Source of the DNA: Pseudonocardia sp.
GTDB taxonomy: Bacteria > Actinomycetota > Actinomycetes > Mycobacteriales > Pseudonocardiaceae
Direction: 5' to 3'
NCBI RefSeq assembly: GCF_029263155.1
Contig: NZ_JAJCYB010000067.1
Location: 1 to 34,595, forward strand
Length of the DNA stretch: 34,595 bases
The notes below the pieces were generated by a model that saw only the letters and a list, made by a program, of their open reading frames with translations, was not told the DNA's origin and made no database searches. The number at the start of each line of letters is the position of its first letter. Positions within the stretch are counted from its first letter, which is position 1. Shown here one piece after another: positions 1 to 8,235 of the stretch. The position numbers and the translations under genes are program-made.

Positions 1-107
1 CCGGCCTATCCGGGGGTGGGGGGCGCCGGTCCCCCCCCGGCCCCCCCCTCCGCCCCTGGCGCCCCCGGGGGCGGGGTGGGGCCGGGGGTGTGGGCGGGAG
101 GGGGGCG
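1..107. other. G/C-homopolymer-rich intergenic stretch with quadruplex potential
   Basis: This stretch lies downstream of the stop codon of the minus-strand gene 109-804 and is almost pure G and C. Positions 73-107 have six successive runs of three or more G separated by one to three bases, which fits the G-quadruplex pattern on the plus strand. C-runs of up to eight at about 31-56 give the same potential on the minus strand. A perfect 14-bp palindrome, CGCCCCCGGGGGCG, sits at 60-73. No gene is seen. It could act as a terminator or structural barrier, but that is inference. Confidence 0.5.
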
Positions 108-108
108 G

Positions 109-804
109 TCACCCGGGGGCCTTCGGCGTCCAGTCCCGGCGCCCGCCGACCGACTCCAGCAGCGCCCTGCGGATCGTGTCCGGGTCGGGGGTGGCGGCGT
201 CGGCCGCCGCGGCGACCCCGGCGTTGTGCGGGGCGATGGCCCGGGCGAGCAGCGCCTGGGCGCGGGGGAGCCCGGCCGACGCCGCGCCCACCAGCTCGTC
301 GACGAGCGCCTCCCGGCCGCGCACCCGCGCGCGGATCGTCTCGAAGTCACGCGCCGCCGAGGAGTGCTGCGCGGCGAGCCCGGACCCGACGTGTCCCGCG
401 TGGTGCGGGGTGAGCCCCGAGCCGGGCTGGGCGACCACGTGGTAGACGACGGTCGTCAGCCCGAGCGCGTGCTTGACCTCGCCGTACGCCGGCCCCTCCC
501 GCTCGTCGAGCAGGCCCAGCGACGGGGTGACGACGGGGTCGTAGAAGCGCAGCGACCAGTCGAGGCCCGGAAGCGTGCCCGGGAGCGCGACCTCCTGCCC
601 GCGCAGCGGGCCGAGGCCCTCGCGGGTCGCGAGCAGGTGCAGGTTGCGGGCGCCGACGGCGGCCACCGTCAGCGGCCCGTCGTCGAGCAGTGGCATCCGC
701 CCCCGCACGGCGGGCGGGAACGTGTCGGCCTGCGCGAGGTAGGCGCGGTGCAGCGCAGTGACGTACTCGGCCACGGCCGAGCGCATGTCGAGGGGATCCG
801 TCAC
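109..804 (-). CDS. Unrecognised 231-residue protein diverging from the dioxygenase operon
   Basis: I do not recognise this protein. The GTG start at 804 is preceded on the minus strand by a G-rich GGGGGTGGG stretch that can serve as ribosome binding site; the frame is open to a TGA at 109-111. The product is soluble-looking, with no signal peptide or membrane segment. It has a histidine-containing region near residues 130-145 (PGSGLTPHHAGHVGSG) that could be a metal or active site, and an alanine-rich helical C-terminal half. Codon use matches its neighbours (G or C at most third positions), so it is very probably a real gene. It shares a 113-bp promoter region with the aromatic-ring-cleavage operon on the other strand, so a linked role in aromatic catabolism is plausible, but that rests on position alone. 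Confidence 0.7.
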   Translation of the reverse strand: MTDPLDMRSAVAEYVTALHRAYLAQADTFPPAVRGRMPLLDDGPLTVAAVGARNLHLLATREGLGPLRGQEVALPGTLPGLDWSLRFYDPVVTPSLGLLDEREGPAYGEVKHALGLTTVVYHVVAQPGSGLTPHHAGHVGSGLAAQHSSAARDFETIRARVRGREALVDELVGAASAGLPRAQALLARAIAPHNAGVAAAADAATPDPDTIRRALLESVGGRRDWTPKAPG

Positions 805-815
805 GACCCACCCCC

Positions 816-855
816 GTTCTGATATCCGGAACGCGCTGCCTTCCTAGTGGAACGC
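816..855. promoter_or_regulatory. Candidate regulator operator in the divergent promoter region
   Basis: An imperfect 17-bp dyad, GTTCTGATATCCGGAAC, lies at 816-832 (arms GTTCTG and CGGAAC). The heptamer GGAACGC occurs at 828-834 and again at 849-855, exactly 21 bp (two helical turns) apart. A second small dyad, TTCC-TAGT-GGAA, lies at 841-852. The second copy falls just upstream of the -10-like hexamer at 865-870. The IclR regulator encoded in the same operon (3831-4697) is the natural candidate to bind here; IclR proteins commonly bind paired short dyads. Binding is inferred. Confidence 0.45.
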
Positions 856-864
856 TATGCGGGC

Positions 865-870
865 TAGCGT
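865..870 (+). promoter_or_regulatory. Candidate -10 element of the dioxygenase operon
   Basis: The sequence TAGCGT, in the context GGCTAGCGTCG, resembles the actinobacterial -10 hexamer. The same GTTAGCGT/CTAGCGT form occurs before the M23 gene. A transcript would start near 877, giving a leader of about 40 bases with AGGGGA before the ATG at 918. No good -35 is visible, which would suit an activated promoter. Confidence 0.4.
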
Positions 871-917
871 CGAGGCGTCAAGCGAACCGGGAGCCTGCCA
901 GTCAGGGGAAAACAGCC

Positions 918-1847
918 ATGGGCATCCTCCGCCTCGCCCACATCGACGTCCGCACGCCGGACCTCGATCTCGCCACCGCCTACTACACGGAGGTCATGGG
1001 CCTGCAGCAGGTCCAGCGCACCGTGGACGCCGAGCTGGGCGACACCGTCTACTTCAAGTGCTGGGACGAGGAGGACCATCACTCGCTGCGCATGCGCTAC
1101 AACCCGCGCACCGGGATGGACTCCTTCACCTTCCGCGTCGAGCACGAGGACGACCTGCACGACTTCGAGAAGAAGCTCGCCGACTACGGCGCCCAGGTCT
1201 CCCGCATCTCCAGGGGGGAGGCCGTCGGCCAGGGCGAGTCGATCCGCTTCGAGGTGCCCTCGGGGCAGATCATGGAGCTGGTCTGGGACGTCGAGAAGAC
1301 CGGCAACATCCTCGGCAAGTCCAACCCGTCGCCGGTGCCGCCGCCGGACATGCCGGGCATCGCCCCGCCGCGGATGGACCACATGCTGGTCAACGCCGAG
1401 GAGGTGGGCGAGGCGGCACGGTTCTTCCAGGAGGTGCTGGGCCTGCGCCTGACCGAGCAGGTGCTCGACGGCAACGGCCACCAGATGGGTGTCTGGCTCG
1501 CCGGGCGCACCAACTCCCCGCACGACATCGCGATCGTCAACGGGCCCAACGGCGCGCTGCACCACTGGGCGTACTGGCTCGACGACTGGGACCACATCCG
1601 CAAGGCCGCCGACACGCTGGCCTACAACGGCGTGCAGATCGACCAGGGTCCGACGCGGCACGGCGTCACCCGCGGCAACACCATCTACTTCTTCGACCCG
1701 CTCGGCATCCGCAACGAGGTGTTCACCGGCGGCTACTGGGTCGACCCCGACCAGGAGATCATCACCTGGACCGAGCAGGAGTTCGGCAAGGGGCTCTTCT
1801 ACTACGAGAACGTCATCAGCCAGCGCTTCCTGAGGATGCACACATGA
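918..1847 (+). CDS. Catechol 2,3-dioxygenase family (extradiol), paralogue 1
   Basis: A 309-residue type I extradiol dioxygenase of the vicinal-oxygen-chelate fold, expected to cleave a catechol-type ring next to its two hydroxyls using Fe(II) and O2. Two VOC modules are visible (about 1-135 and 148-295). The iron ligands of the metapyrocatechase type appear in the second module: H155 (PRMDHM), one of H215/H216 (GALHHWAYW) and E267 (IRNEVF). The extradiol signature runs from T246-R-H248 through Y257-F-F-D-P to E267, with H248 as the likely acid-base residue. The length equals the family norm. The ATG at 918 follows AGGGGA at good spacing. The stop overlaps the next gene's start (ATGA). The natural substrate cannot be read from the sequence; the family name is sure, the substrate is not. 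Confidence 0.93.
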   Translation: MGILRLAHIDVRTPDLDLATAYYTEVMGLQQVQRTVDAELGDTVYFKCWDEEDHHSLRMRYNPRTGMDSFTFRVEHEDDLHDFEKKLADYGAQVSRISRGEAVGQGESIRFEVPSGQIMELVWDVEKTGNILGKSNPSPVPPPDMPGIAPPRMDHMLVNAEEVGEAARFFQEVLGLRLTEQVLDGNGHQMGVWLAGRTNSPHDIAIVNGPNGALHHWAYWLDDWDHIRKAADTLAYNGVQIDQGPTRHGVTRGNTIYFFDPLGIRNEVFTGGYWVDPDQEIITWTEQEFGKGLFYYENVISQRFLRMHT

Positions 1848-2773
1848 GTGATCGGATCCTTCGCCTCCAGCACGTCGAGATCCGGGTGCCCGATCTCGAG
1901 CTGTGCACCGCCTACTACACCGAGGTCCTGGGCCTGATCGAGACCGCGCGCGACGTGCGCGACGGCGTCGACCGGGTGTTCCTCAAGTGCTGGGACGAGC
2001 ACGAGCACCACTCCGTGGTCCTGCGCCAGGCCCCGACCTACGGCCTGGACCACATGGCGTTCAAGGTCGCCGAGGCGGACGACCTCGACTACTTCACCGA
2101 GAAGCTGCACGCCGTGAGCGTGCCGGTGAAGCGCTACGCCGCGCGCGAGCTGGGCCCGGGCTGGGGCGAGGCGATCCGCTTCGAGACCCCGTCGGGCCAC
2201 CTCGTCGAGCTCGTCCACGGCATGGAGCGGCTGGGCAACATGCTGCCGATGACGAACCCGCCGCCCCGGCCGCAGGACCTCGTCGGCATCGCGCCGCCGC
2301 GCCTGGACCACGTGTTCGTGATGGCCGAGGACGTCGAGGCGTTCTCCGCGTTCTTCTCGGGCGTGCTGGAGTTCCGGCTCACCGAGCAGATCGTGGCCAA
2401 CGACGGGCACCAGCTGGCGGCGTTCCTGGAGCGCTCGCACACACCCCACGACATCGCCGTGATCACCGGCCCGAACGGGGCGCTGCACCACTTCGCGTTC
2501 TGGATGGACGACTGGAACGGCATCCGCGACGCCGCCGACACGCTCGCCTACCACGGCGTCACGATCGACGTGGCGCCCACGCGGCACGGCGTCACCCGCG
2601 GCTACACCACCTACTTCTTCGACCCGGTCGGCAACCGCAACGAGCTGTTCACCGGCGGCTACTGGGTCGACCCCGACTTCGAGCCGATCACGTGGACGGA
2701 GGAGGAGATGGGCCGCGCCATCTTCTACTACCACCGCCAGGTCAACGAGCGCTTCTTCACGGTGCACTCGTGA
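1844..2773 (+). CDS. Catechol 2,3-dioxygenase family (extradiol), paralogue 2
   Basis: A second 309-residue extradiol dioxygenase, translationally coupled to the first by an ATGA overlap. All catalytic positions are kept: H156 (PRLDHVF), H215/H216 (GALHHFAFW), H248 (TRHGVTRG) and E267 (NRNELF). The C-terminal halves of the two paralogues are very alike (for example TGGYWVDPD in both), while the N-terminal modules and the substrate-side loops differ more (RYNPRTGMDSF against RQAPTYGLDHM). This looks like a tandem duplication followed by divergence. The two may form a mixed oligomer or act on different catechols of one pathway; both ideas are inference. Both copies look active, so the second is not a decaying duplicate. 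The stop overlaps the GTG of the next gene. Confidence 0.93.
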   Translation: MSDRILRLQHVEIRVPDLELCTAYYTEVLGLIETARDVRDGVDRVFLKCWDEHEHHSVVLRQAPTYGLDHMAFKVAEADDLDYFTEKLHAVSVPVKRYAARELGPGWGEAIRFETPSGHLVELVHGMERLGNMLPMTNPPPRPQDLVGIAPPRLDHVFVMAEDVEAFSAFFSGVLEFRLTEQIVANDGHQLAAFLERSHTPHDIAVITGPNGALHHFAFWMDDWNGIRDAADTLAYHGVTIDVAPTRHGVTRGYTTYFFDPVGNRNELFTGGYWVDPDFEPITWTEEEMGRAIFYYHRQVNERFFTVHS

Positions 2774-3825
2774 GTACCCCGCACGACCCGCGCAAGCTCG
2801 ACCGGTACGAGGCCCCCAACTACCTGGCCAAGTACCGGGAGCGCCAGGAGGCCAGGCCGTCGCCGGCCAACGGGAGCAACGGGGCGGGCGGCACCACCAC
2901 CGTCGACGAGACCCCGCTCTACCTGCGCCGGTTCCGCGAGCGCGGCTCGGCGACGGGCGCCCCGCCCGCGGCGCTGGTCGAGCACGACGGGGCCGAGTTC
3001 ACCCCCGCGCTGGCCGAGGCCACCCGCGGCAAGGAGGTCGCGGCGCCCCTGCACCGGCGGGCGAGCGAGAAGTTCGTCTGCGAGATCTCGATCATCCGGC
3101 ACGGCATCACGCAGGGCTACTCCACCGACGCCGGGCTCACGCCGATGGGCGGCTGGCAGGCCCACCGGCGCGGTCACGAGCTGGCCCGGCGCTGGGACGG
3201 CGGCGACACGGTCCGGCTCGTGCACGCCGACACCAACCGTGCCCGGCAGACCGCGATCCAGCTCTACAACGGGGCGCAGGACGGCATGGCGATGTGGGGC
3301 AAGGAGATCACCCTCACCGAGCCCACGCCGATCCCGGAGCTGCGCAACTTCGGCGTCTGGACCCCCGACGGCCTGCGCGACGTCACCTCGGCGTTCCGCC
3401 AGTACCAGTCGACGATGGAGAAGCTCGAGCGGATGGCGGTCGGCGACCGGCCGCGCTGGCTCGTCGAGATCGACCGCTTCTACCGGGTGCAACTGGGTGG
3501 GGGCGACCCGATCCAGACCTGGCTGACGATCCCGCTGATGTACTTCGAGCCGCCCGCGATGTGCGTGCGCCGGTTCTGGCGCGGCTTCCACCGGCTCATC
3601 GCCGAGAACCCGGGTGACCAGCGCATCCTCGCGGCCACCCACTCCGGGCCGATGCGCGCGTTCGCCACCTGGGCCCACGGCTACGACCCGGGGGAGCCGC
3701 TCAACACCGAGGAGATCCGGGTGAAGCTGCGCGAGGGCGGCCAGACCGCCTTCGTGTCCTACCGCAACCGGGTCACCGAGGTGAACGTGCCGCCGCCGGA
3801 CGAGTTCCCGGCGTGGGAGAGCTGA
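2770..3825 (+). CDS. Histidine phosphatase (phosphoglycerate-mutase-like) protein with duplicated N-terminal motif
   Basis: A 351-residue member of the histidine phosphatase superfamily, coupled to the upstream dioxygenase by a GTGA overlap. The catalytic fold starts near residue 103: R110-H111-G112 (IIRHGITQG) carries the phospho-accepting histidine, R157/R159 follow in TNRARQTA, and the second catalytic histidine is H291 in ATHSGP. The family hydrolyses phosphate esters or moves phosphates; the substrate here is unknown and a phosphatase is unusual in a meta-cleavage operon. The first 100 residues are low-complexity and probably disordered, but contain a motif twice: residues 14-25 (EAPNYLAKYRER) and 47-58 (ETPLYLRRFRER). 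The copies share E-[AT]-P-x-Y-L-x-[KR]-[YF]-R-E-R and look like docking elements for a partner protein. Confidence 0.88.
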   Translation: MSTPHDPRKLDRYEAPNYLAKYRERQEARPSPANGSNGAGGTTTVDETPLYLRRFRERGSATGAPPAALVEHDGAEFTPALAEATRGKEVAAPLHRRASEKFVCEISIIRHGITQGYSTDAGLTPMGGWQAHRRGHELARRWDGGDTVRLVHADTNRARQTAIQLYNGAQDGMAMWGKEITLTEPTPIPELRNFGVWTPDGLRDVTSAFRQYQSTMEKLERMAVGDRPRWLVEIDRFYRVQLGGGDPIQTWLTIPLMYFEPPAMCVRRFWRGFHRLIAENPGDQRILAATHSGPMRAFATWAHGYDPGEPLNTEEIRVKLREGGQTAFVSYRNRVTEVNVPPPDEFPAWES

Positions 3826-3830
3826 CGCCG

Positions 3831-4697
3831 ATGACGATCACGGATCTCGACGAGGCGATCCGGCCCGATCCTCCCGCCGACGAGCCGGGTCCTCGCGGGC
3901 GCGCCGCGAAACCGGTGGCCCTCGACGAGCCCGGCGACGGTCCCCTGCGATCGGTCTCCATCGCCATGGCCGTGCTCGGCTGCTTCGAGCGCGAGGCGGA
4001 GCTGGGGGCCACCCGCGTGGCCGCGGAGCTGGGCGTCGCGAAGAGCACGGCCTGCCGGATGCTGGCCGCGCTGGCCGCGTCCGGCATGCTCGAGCGCTCG
4101 CGCAACGGCCGCTACCGCCTGGGGCTGCGGCTGTTCGAGATCGGGCAGCTGGCCGTGGACCGGTTGATGCTGCGCGAGCTCTCCCTGCCGGTGCTGGGCG
4201 AGCTGCGGGAGGTGCTGCGGGAGACCGCGCAGCTCGCGGTGCCCGTCGGTGCCGACGTGCTCTACGTCGACCGGCTGGAGGACCGCGGCGCGGGGACCAT
4301 GTTCCATACCCCGCTCTACCGACGCGGTCCGGGCCACTCGTCGAGTGCGGCCAAGGCCATCGCGGCCTACAACACCTCGATGGCCCGGGCGATCCGGGAC
4401 CGCGGGTTCGTCCGTCACACCCCGTTCACGATCGTGGACCCCAGGCGCTACGAGCAGGTGCTGCGCCAGGTCCGGGTGGACGGCTACGCGGCGTCGCGCG
4501 AGGAGCACACGATGGGCATGTCGTCGATCGCCGCCCCGATCGTGCTCCGGCGTGGCGACCGTACGGTGGCGGTCGCGGCGCTCTCGGTCGTCGGCAGCAC
4601 CTCGCGCGTGCTCGGAGCGCGGAAGGTCGCGGTCGTGCAGAGTGTCCGCAGGGCGGCGGCCACGGTCTCCGCGGCACTGGAGCGTTCCCAGGAGTGA
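3831..4697 (+). CDS. IclR-family transcriptional regulator
   Basis: A 288-residue IclR-type regulator. After about 38 disordered residues, a winged helix-turn-helix spans about 40-100 (helix pair in TRVAAELGVAKSTACRMLAAL, wing in RNGRYRLGLRL), followed by the GAF-like effector domain to about 285. IclR proteins control catabolic operons in response to pathway acids or aromatics, as repressors or activators. The ATG at 3831 is chosen over the in-frame GTG at 3813 because GGGAGAG at 3815-3821 is well spaced before it; the earlier start would overlap the phosphatase end. Only five bases separate it from the previous stop. It sits in the middle of the operon it probably regulates, so autoregulation through the operator region 816-855 is likely but inferred. 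Confidence 0.92.
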   Translation: MTITDLDEAIRPDPPADEPGPRGRAAKPVALDEPGDGPLRSVSIAMAVLGCFEREAELGATRVAAELGVAKSTACRMLAALAASGMLERSRNGRYRLGLRLFEIGQLAVDRLMLRELSLPVLGELREVLRETAQLAVPVGADVLYVDRLEDRGAGTMFHTPLYRRGPGHSSSAAKAIAAYNTSMARAIRDRGFVRHTPFTIVDPRRYEQVLRQVRVDGYAASREEHTMGMSSIAAPIVLRRGDRTVAVAALSVVGSTSRVLGARKVAVVQSVRRAAATVSAALERSQE

Positions 4698-4707
4698 GAG
4701 GTACGCG

Positions 4708-7700
4708 ATGACCCTGCAGGACTCCGTCGGGCAGGACACCACCGGGCAGGACACCACCGGGCAGGACACCGGGCCGGTCGAGTTCGAGCTGGCCTCCCGC
4801 TACCGGGCGGGCGCCGGTCCGGTGCTGCTCACCGGGGTGCAGGCCATCGCGCGGATGCTCGTCGAGCAGCACGCCGCCGACGCCGCCGCGGGCCTGTGCA
4901 CCGCGTCGTTCGTCTCCGGGTACCAGGGCAGCCCGCTCGGGGGCCTCGACCAGACCCTGGCCAGGGCCGCGGAGCTGAAGGAGAACGCCGGGCTCACGCT
5001 GGTGCCCGGCGTCAACGAGGAGCTGGCCGCCACCGCGGTCTGGGGCAGCCAGGTGGAGGTGCCGGGCCACGGCCGGACCGTCGACGGCGCCGTCGGCGTC
5101 TGGTACGGCAAGGGCCCCGGCGTCGACCGCGCGGGAGACCCGTTCCGGCACGGCAACATGTGCGGCGCCCACCCCGCCGGTGGGGTACTGGTGCTGGCCG
5201 GCGACGACCCGAGCTGCAAGTCCTCCACCATCCCCTGCATCAGCGAGCGCACCCTGGCCGGCTACGGGCTGCCGGTGCTCTACCCCGGCACCGCCGAGGA
5301 GATCGTGCGGCTGGGCCGCTACGGCGTGGCGATGTCGCGCGCGTCGGGCATGTGGGTCGGCATGAAGATCACCGCCGACGTCGCGGACGGGATCTTCACC
5401 GTCGACGGCTCCTGCGGCGACGTCGAGATCACCGTCCCCCCGCTGGAGTGGGAGGGCAGGCCCTGGGAGTACCGACAGATCCCGATGCTCGCCCCGCCCG
5501 CCTCGCTGGAGGCCGAGGCGCAGATGTACGGACCGCGCTGGGCGATGCTGCGCGCGTTCCTCGCGGCGAACCCGATCAACGCCGTCGAGGTCGACCCGCG
5601 GGAGGCCTGGCTGGGCATCGTCGCGGGCGGGAAGGCGTTCACCGACATCCGGCAGGCCCTGCGCGATCTCGGCCTCGACGACGACGGTTGCCGGCGTGCG
5701 GGCATCCGGCTGCTGCGCCTGGGCATGATCCACCCGCTGGAGCGCGACCTGCTGCGCGAGTTCGCCGCGGGCCTGGACACCGTGCTGGTGGTGGAGGAGA
5801 AGAGCGCGTTCGTCGAGTCCGCCGTGCGCGACGTGCTCTACGGCCTCCCGGACGCGCCGTCCGTGATCGGTTCGACCGACGAGGGCGGCGCGCCCCTGGT
5901 ACCGGTCGCCGGGGAGCTGACCGCCCGGGCGCTCACCGGACCGCTGCGGCGGGTGCTGGGCGGGCGCGTCGACGTCCCCGCGGAGCGCCGGGAACCACCG
6001 AGGATCGACCTGCTCCCGGTCGGGCGCACCCCCTACTTCTGCAGCGGGTGCCCGCACAACCGCTCCACGGTGGTGCCCGAGGGCGCGGTCGCCGGGGGCG
6101 GGATCGGCTGCCACGCGATGGTGGCGCTGACCCACCGCCCGGCGAGCGAGGTCACGTCCATCACGCAGATGGGCGGCGAGGGCGCGCAGTGGATCGGGCA
6201 GGCGCCGTTCACCGACGCCACGCACATGTACCAGAACATGGGCGACGGCACGTTCGCGCACTCGGGGCAGATGGCCGTGCAGGCGTGCGTCGCCTCGGGC
6301 GTGTCGATCACCTACAAGCTGCTCTACAACCGGGCCGTCGCGATGACCGGCGGGCAGGACGCCGAGGCGGGCCTCGAGGTGCCCGAGATGGCGGCCAAGC
6401 TGCTGGCCGAGGGCGTCAAGAAGATCATCGTGTGTGCCGACGAACCGGAGCGCTACCGGGCGCTGGCGCCGCTCCCCGCGGGGGTCGACCTGTGGCACCG
6501 CGACCGGTTCGACGAGGCGCAGGCCGCCCTGGCCGCCGTCGAGGGGGTGTCGGTGCTGGTCTACGACCAGCGCTGCGCCGCGGAGTCGCGGCGGCTGCGC
6601 AAGCGCGGCGCCATCCCGGTCCGCCCGACCCGAGTGATCATCAACGAGGCGGTGTGCGAGGGCTGTGGCGACTGCGGGGTGAAGAGCAACTGCCTGTCGG
6701 TGCAGCCCGTCGACACCGAGTTCGGCCGCAAGACCCGCATCGACCAGACCTCCTGCAACACCGACTACTCCTGCCTCGACGGGGACTGCCCGTCGTTCGT
6801 GACGGTGGAGCTGCCACCGGGCTCCACGACGGCACCCCCGCAGCGGCGCGAGCCCCCGGCGGTCCCCGACGTGGACCGCCCGGCCGCGGGCGACCTGTTC
6901 CTGGCCGGCATCGGCGGCACCGGCATCGTCACGGTCAACCAGGTGCTCGGCTCGGCCGCGGTGCGCGACGGGCTGGCCGTGCACGGCGTCGACCAGACCG
7001 GGCTCTCGCAGAAGGCCGGACCGGTCACCTCGCACCTGCGGATCGCCGCCGACGCGGCGGCGCTCGGTCCGGCCGTCCGCGTCGGCACGGCGCGCTGCTA
7101 CCTCGCCTTCGACGCGCTCGTCGGAGCCGACGGCCGCTACCTGGACTACGCCTCGCCCGAGGAGACCGTGGCCGTCGTGTCGACGAGCTCGGTGCCCACC
7201 GGCGCGATGGTGCGGGACGCCGGAGTGAGCGCCCCGTCCGCCGAGGATCTCGTGGAGCGCATCGCCGGTACCACCCGGGAGGTCGTGCGGCTCGACGCGC
7301 AGGCCGCGGCCAACGCGCTGTTCGGCGACGCGATGCCGGCGAACCTGCTGGTCGTCGGCGCCGCCTACCAGGCGGGGGCGCTGCCGGTCTCCGCGGCGGC
7401 GATCGAGTGGGCGATCGAGCTCAACGGCGTCGCGGTCGCGGTCAACACCGCGGCGTTCCGCTGGGGCCGGGTGGCCGTCGCCGATCCGGCCGCCTTCGCC
7501 GCGGCCACCGGTTCCGTGGCGGCCCCCGCCCCGCCCACCTGGGACGACCTGGGCGAGCTGGCGGGGGAGACGCGCCGGCTGACCGGGATCCGGGCCGCGC
7601 AGCTCGTCGGCTACCAGGGCGAGCGGACGGCACGGGCCTACGTCGCCGACGTGCAGGCGGCATGGCGGGCCGAGCGCGCGCTGGGGGACGACACGTCCTT

Positions 7701-8172
7701 CAGCGCGGCCGTCGCCCGTGGGCTGCACAAGCTGACGGCGTACAAGGACGAGTACGAGGTGGCGCGGCTGCTCACCGACCCGGCGTTCGACGCGCGGATC
7801 GCCGCCGAGGTGCCGGGCGGGCAGAAGCGGCGCTACCGGCTGCATCCGCCGATGCTCAAGGCGATGGGCCGGACGCGGAAGATCGCGTTCGGGCCGTGGA
7901 TGCGCCCGGTGCTGGAGACGCTCGCCCGGGGCAAGGCGCTGCGCGGCACCGCGCTCGACCCGTTCGGCCGCACGGAGATGCGGAGGCTGGAACGGGCGCT
8001 GCGCGACGAGTACCGGGCCATGGTGCTGCGGCTCGCGGCCGGGCTGACGACGGGGAACCACGCCACCGCCGTCGCGGCGGCGCAGGCGGCCGATCTGGTG
8101 CGCGGGTACGAGGACGTCAAGCTGGCGTCGGTGCAGCGCTACCGCGCCAGGATCTCCGAGCTCGGGGTGTAA
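4708..8172 (+). CDS. Fused indolepyruvate-type 2-oxoacid:ferredoxin oxidoreductase
   Basis: A 1154-residue single-chain enzyme that joins the IorA-like and IorB-like halves, the arrangement found in aerobic bacteria. It oxidatively decarboxylates aryl-pyruvates to aryl-acyl-CoA with thiamine diphosphate and Fe-S centres. The order is: pyrimidine-binding domain (about 30-260); a C445-x2-C448 pair (CSGCPHNRS); thiamine-diphosphate domain with G512-D-G514; a ferredoxin-like cluster motif at C650/C653/C656/C662 and further cysteines in SCNTDYSCLDGDCPS; and a gamma-type domain beginning near 728 (LFLAGIGGTGIVTVNQ). The N-terminus carries three copies of G-Q-D-T-T from a 15-bp DNA repeat (4729-4770). 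GAGAGG precedes the ATG ten bases after the iclR stop, so it is in the operon. The exact 2-oxoacid is unknown; an aromatic one suits the neighbours. Confidence 0.9.
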   Translation: MTLQDSVGQDTTGQDTTGQDTGPVEFELASRYRAGAGPVLLTGVQAIARMLVEQHAADAAAGLCTASFVSGYQGSPLGGLDQTLARAAELKENAGLTLVPGVNEELAATAVWGSQVEVPGHGRTVDGAVGVWYGKGPGVDRAGDPFRHGNMCGAHPAGGVLVLAGDDPSCKSSTIPCISERTLAGYGLPVLYPGTAEEIVRLGRYGVAMSRASGMWVGMKITADVADGIFTVDGSCGDVEITVPPLEWEGRPWEYRQIPMLAPPASLEAEAQMYGPRWAMLRAFLAANPINAVEVDPREAWLGIVAGGKAFTDIRQALRDLGLDDDGCRRAGIRLLRLGMIHPLERDLLREFAAGLDTVLVVEEKSAFVESAVRDVLYGLPDAPSVIGSTDEGGAPLVPVAGELTARALTGPLRRVLGGRVDVPAERREPPRIDLLPVGRTPYFCSGCPHNRSTVVPEGAVAGGGIGCHAMVALTHRPASEVTSITQMGGEGAQWIGQAPFTDATHMYQNMGDGTFAHSGQMAVQACVASGVSITYKLLYNRAVAMTGGQDAEAGLEVPEMAAKLLAEGVKKIIVCADEPERYRALAPLPAGVDLWHRDRFDEAQAALAAVEGVSVLVYDQRCAAESRRLRKRGAIPVRPTRVIINEAVCEGCGDCGVKSNCLSVQPVDTEFGRKTRIDQTSCNTDYSCLDGDCPSFVTVELPPGSTTAPPQRREPPAVPDVDRPAAGDLFLAGIGGTGIVTVNQVLGSAAVRDGLAVHGVDQTGLSQKAGPVTSHLRIAADAAALGPAVRVGTARCYLAFDALVGADGRYLDYASPEETVAVVSTSSVPTGAMVRDAGVSAPSAEDLVERIAGTTREVVRLDAQAAANALFGDAMPANLLVVGAAYQAGALPVSAAAIEWAIELNGVAVAVNTAAFRWGRVAVADPAAFAAATGSVAAPAPPTWDDLGELAGETRRLTGIRAAQLVGYQGERTARAYVADVQAAWRAERALGDDTSFSAAVARGLHKLTAYKDEYEVARLLTDPAFDARIAAEVPGGQKRRYRLHPPMLKAMGRTRKIAFGPWMRPVLETLARGKALRGTALDPFGRTEMRRLERALRDEYRAMVLRLAAGLTTGNHATAVAAAQAADLVRGYEDVKLASVQRYRARISELGV

Positions 8173-8235
8173 CCCCGCCCGTCTCCCCGGACTCCTACCT
8201 GACACCACACCACCGGGATCCAGGGAGACACCGCC

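Noticed and set aside
16..822. Plus-strand frame over the first gene
   Set aside because: Its composition (Arg/Gly/Pro-rich) is that of a shadow; the minus-strand frame has the better start and codon pattern.
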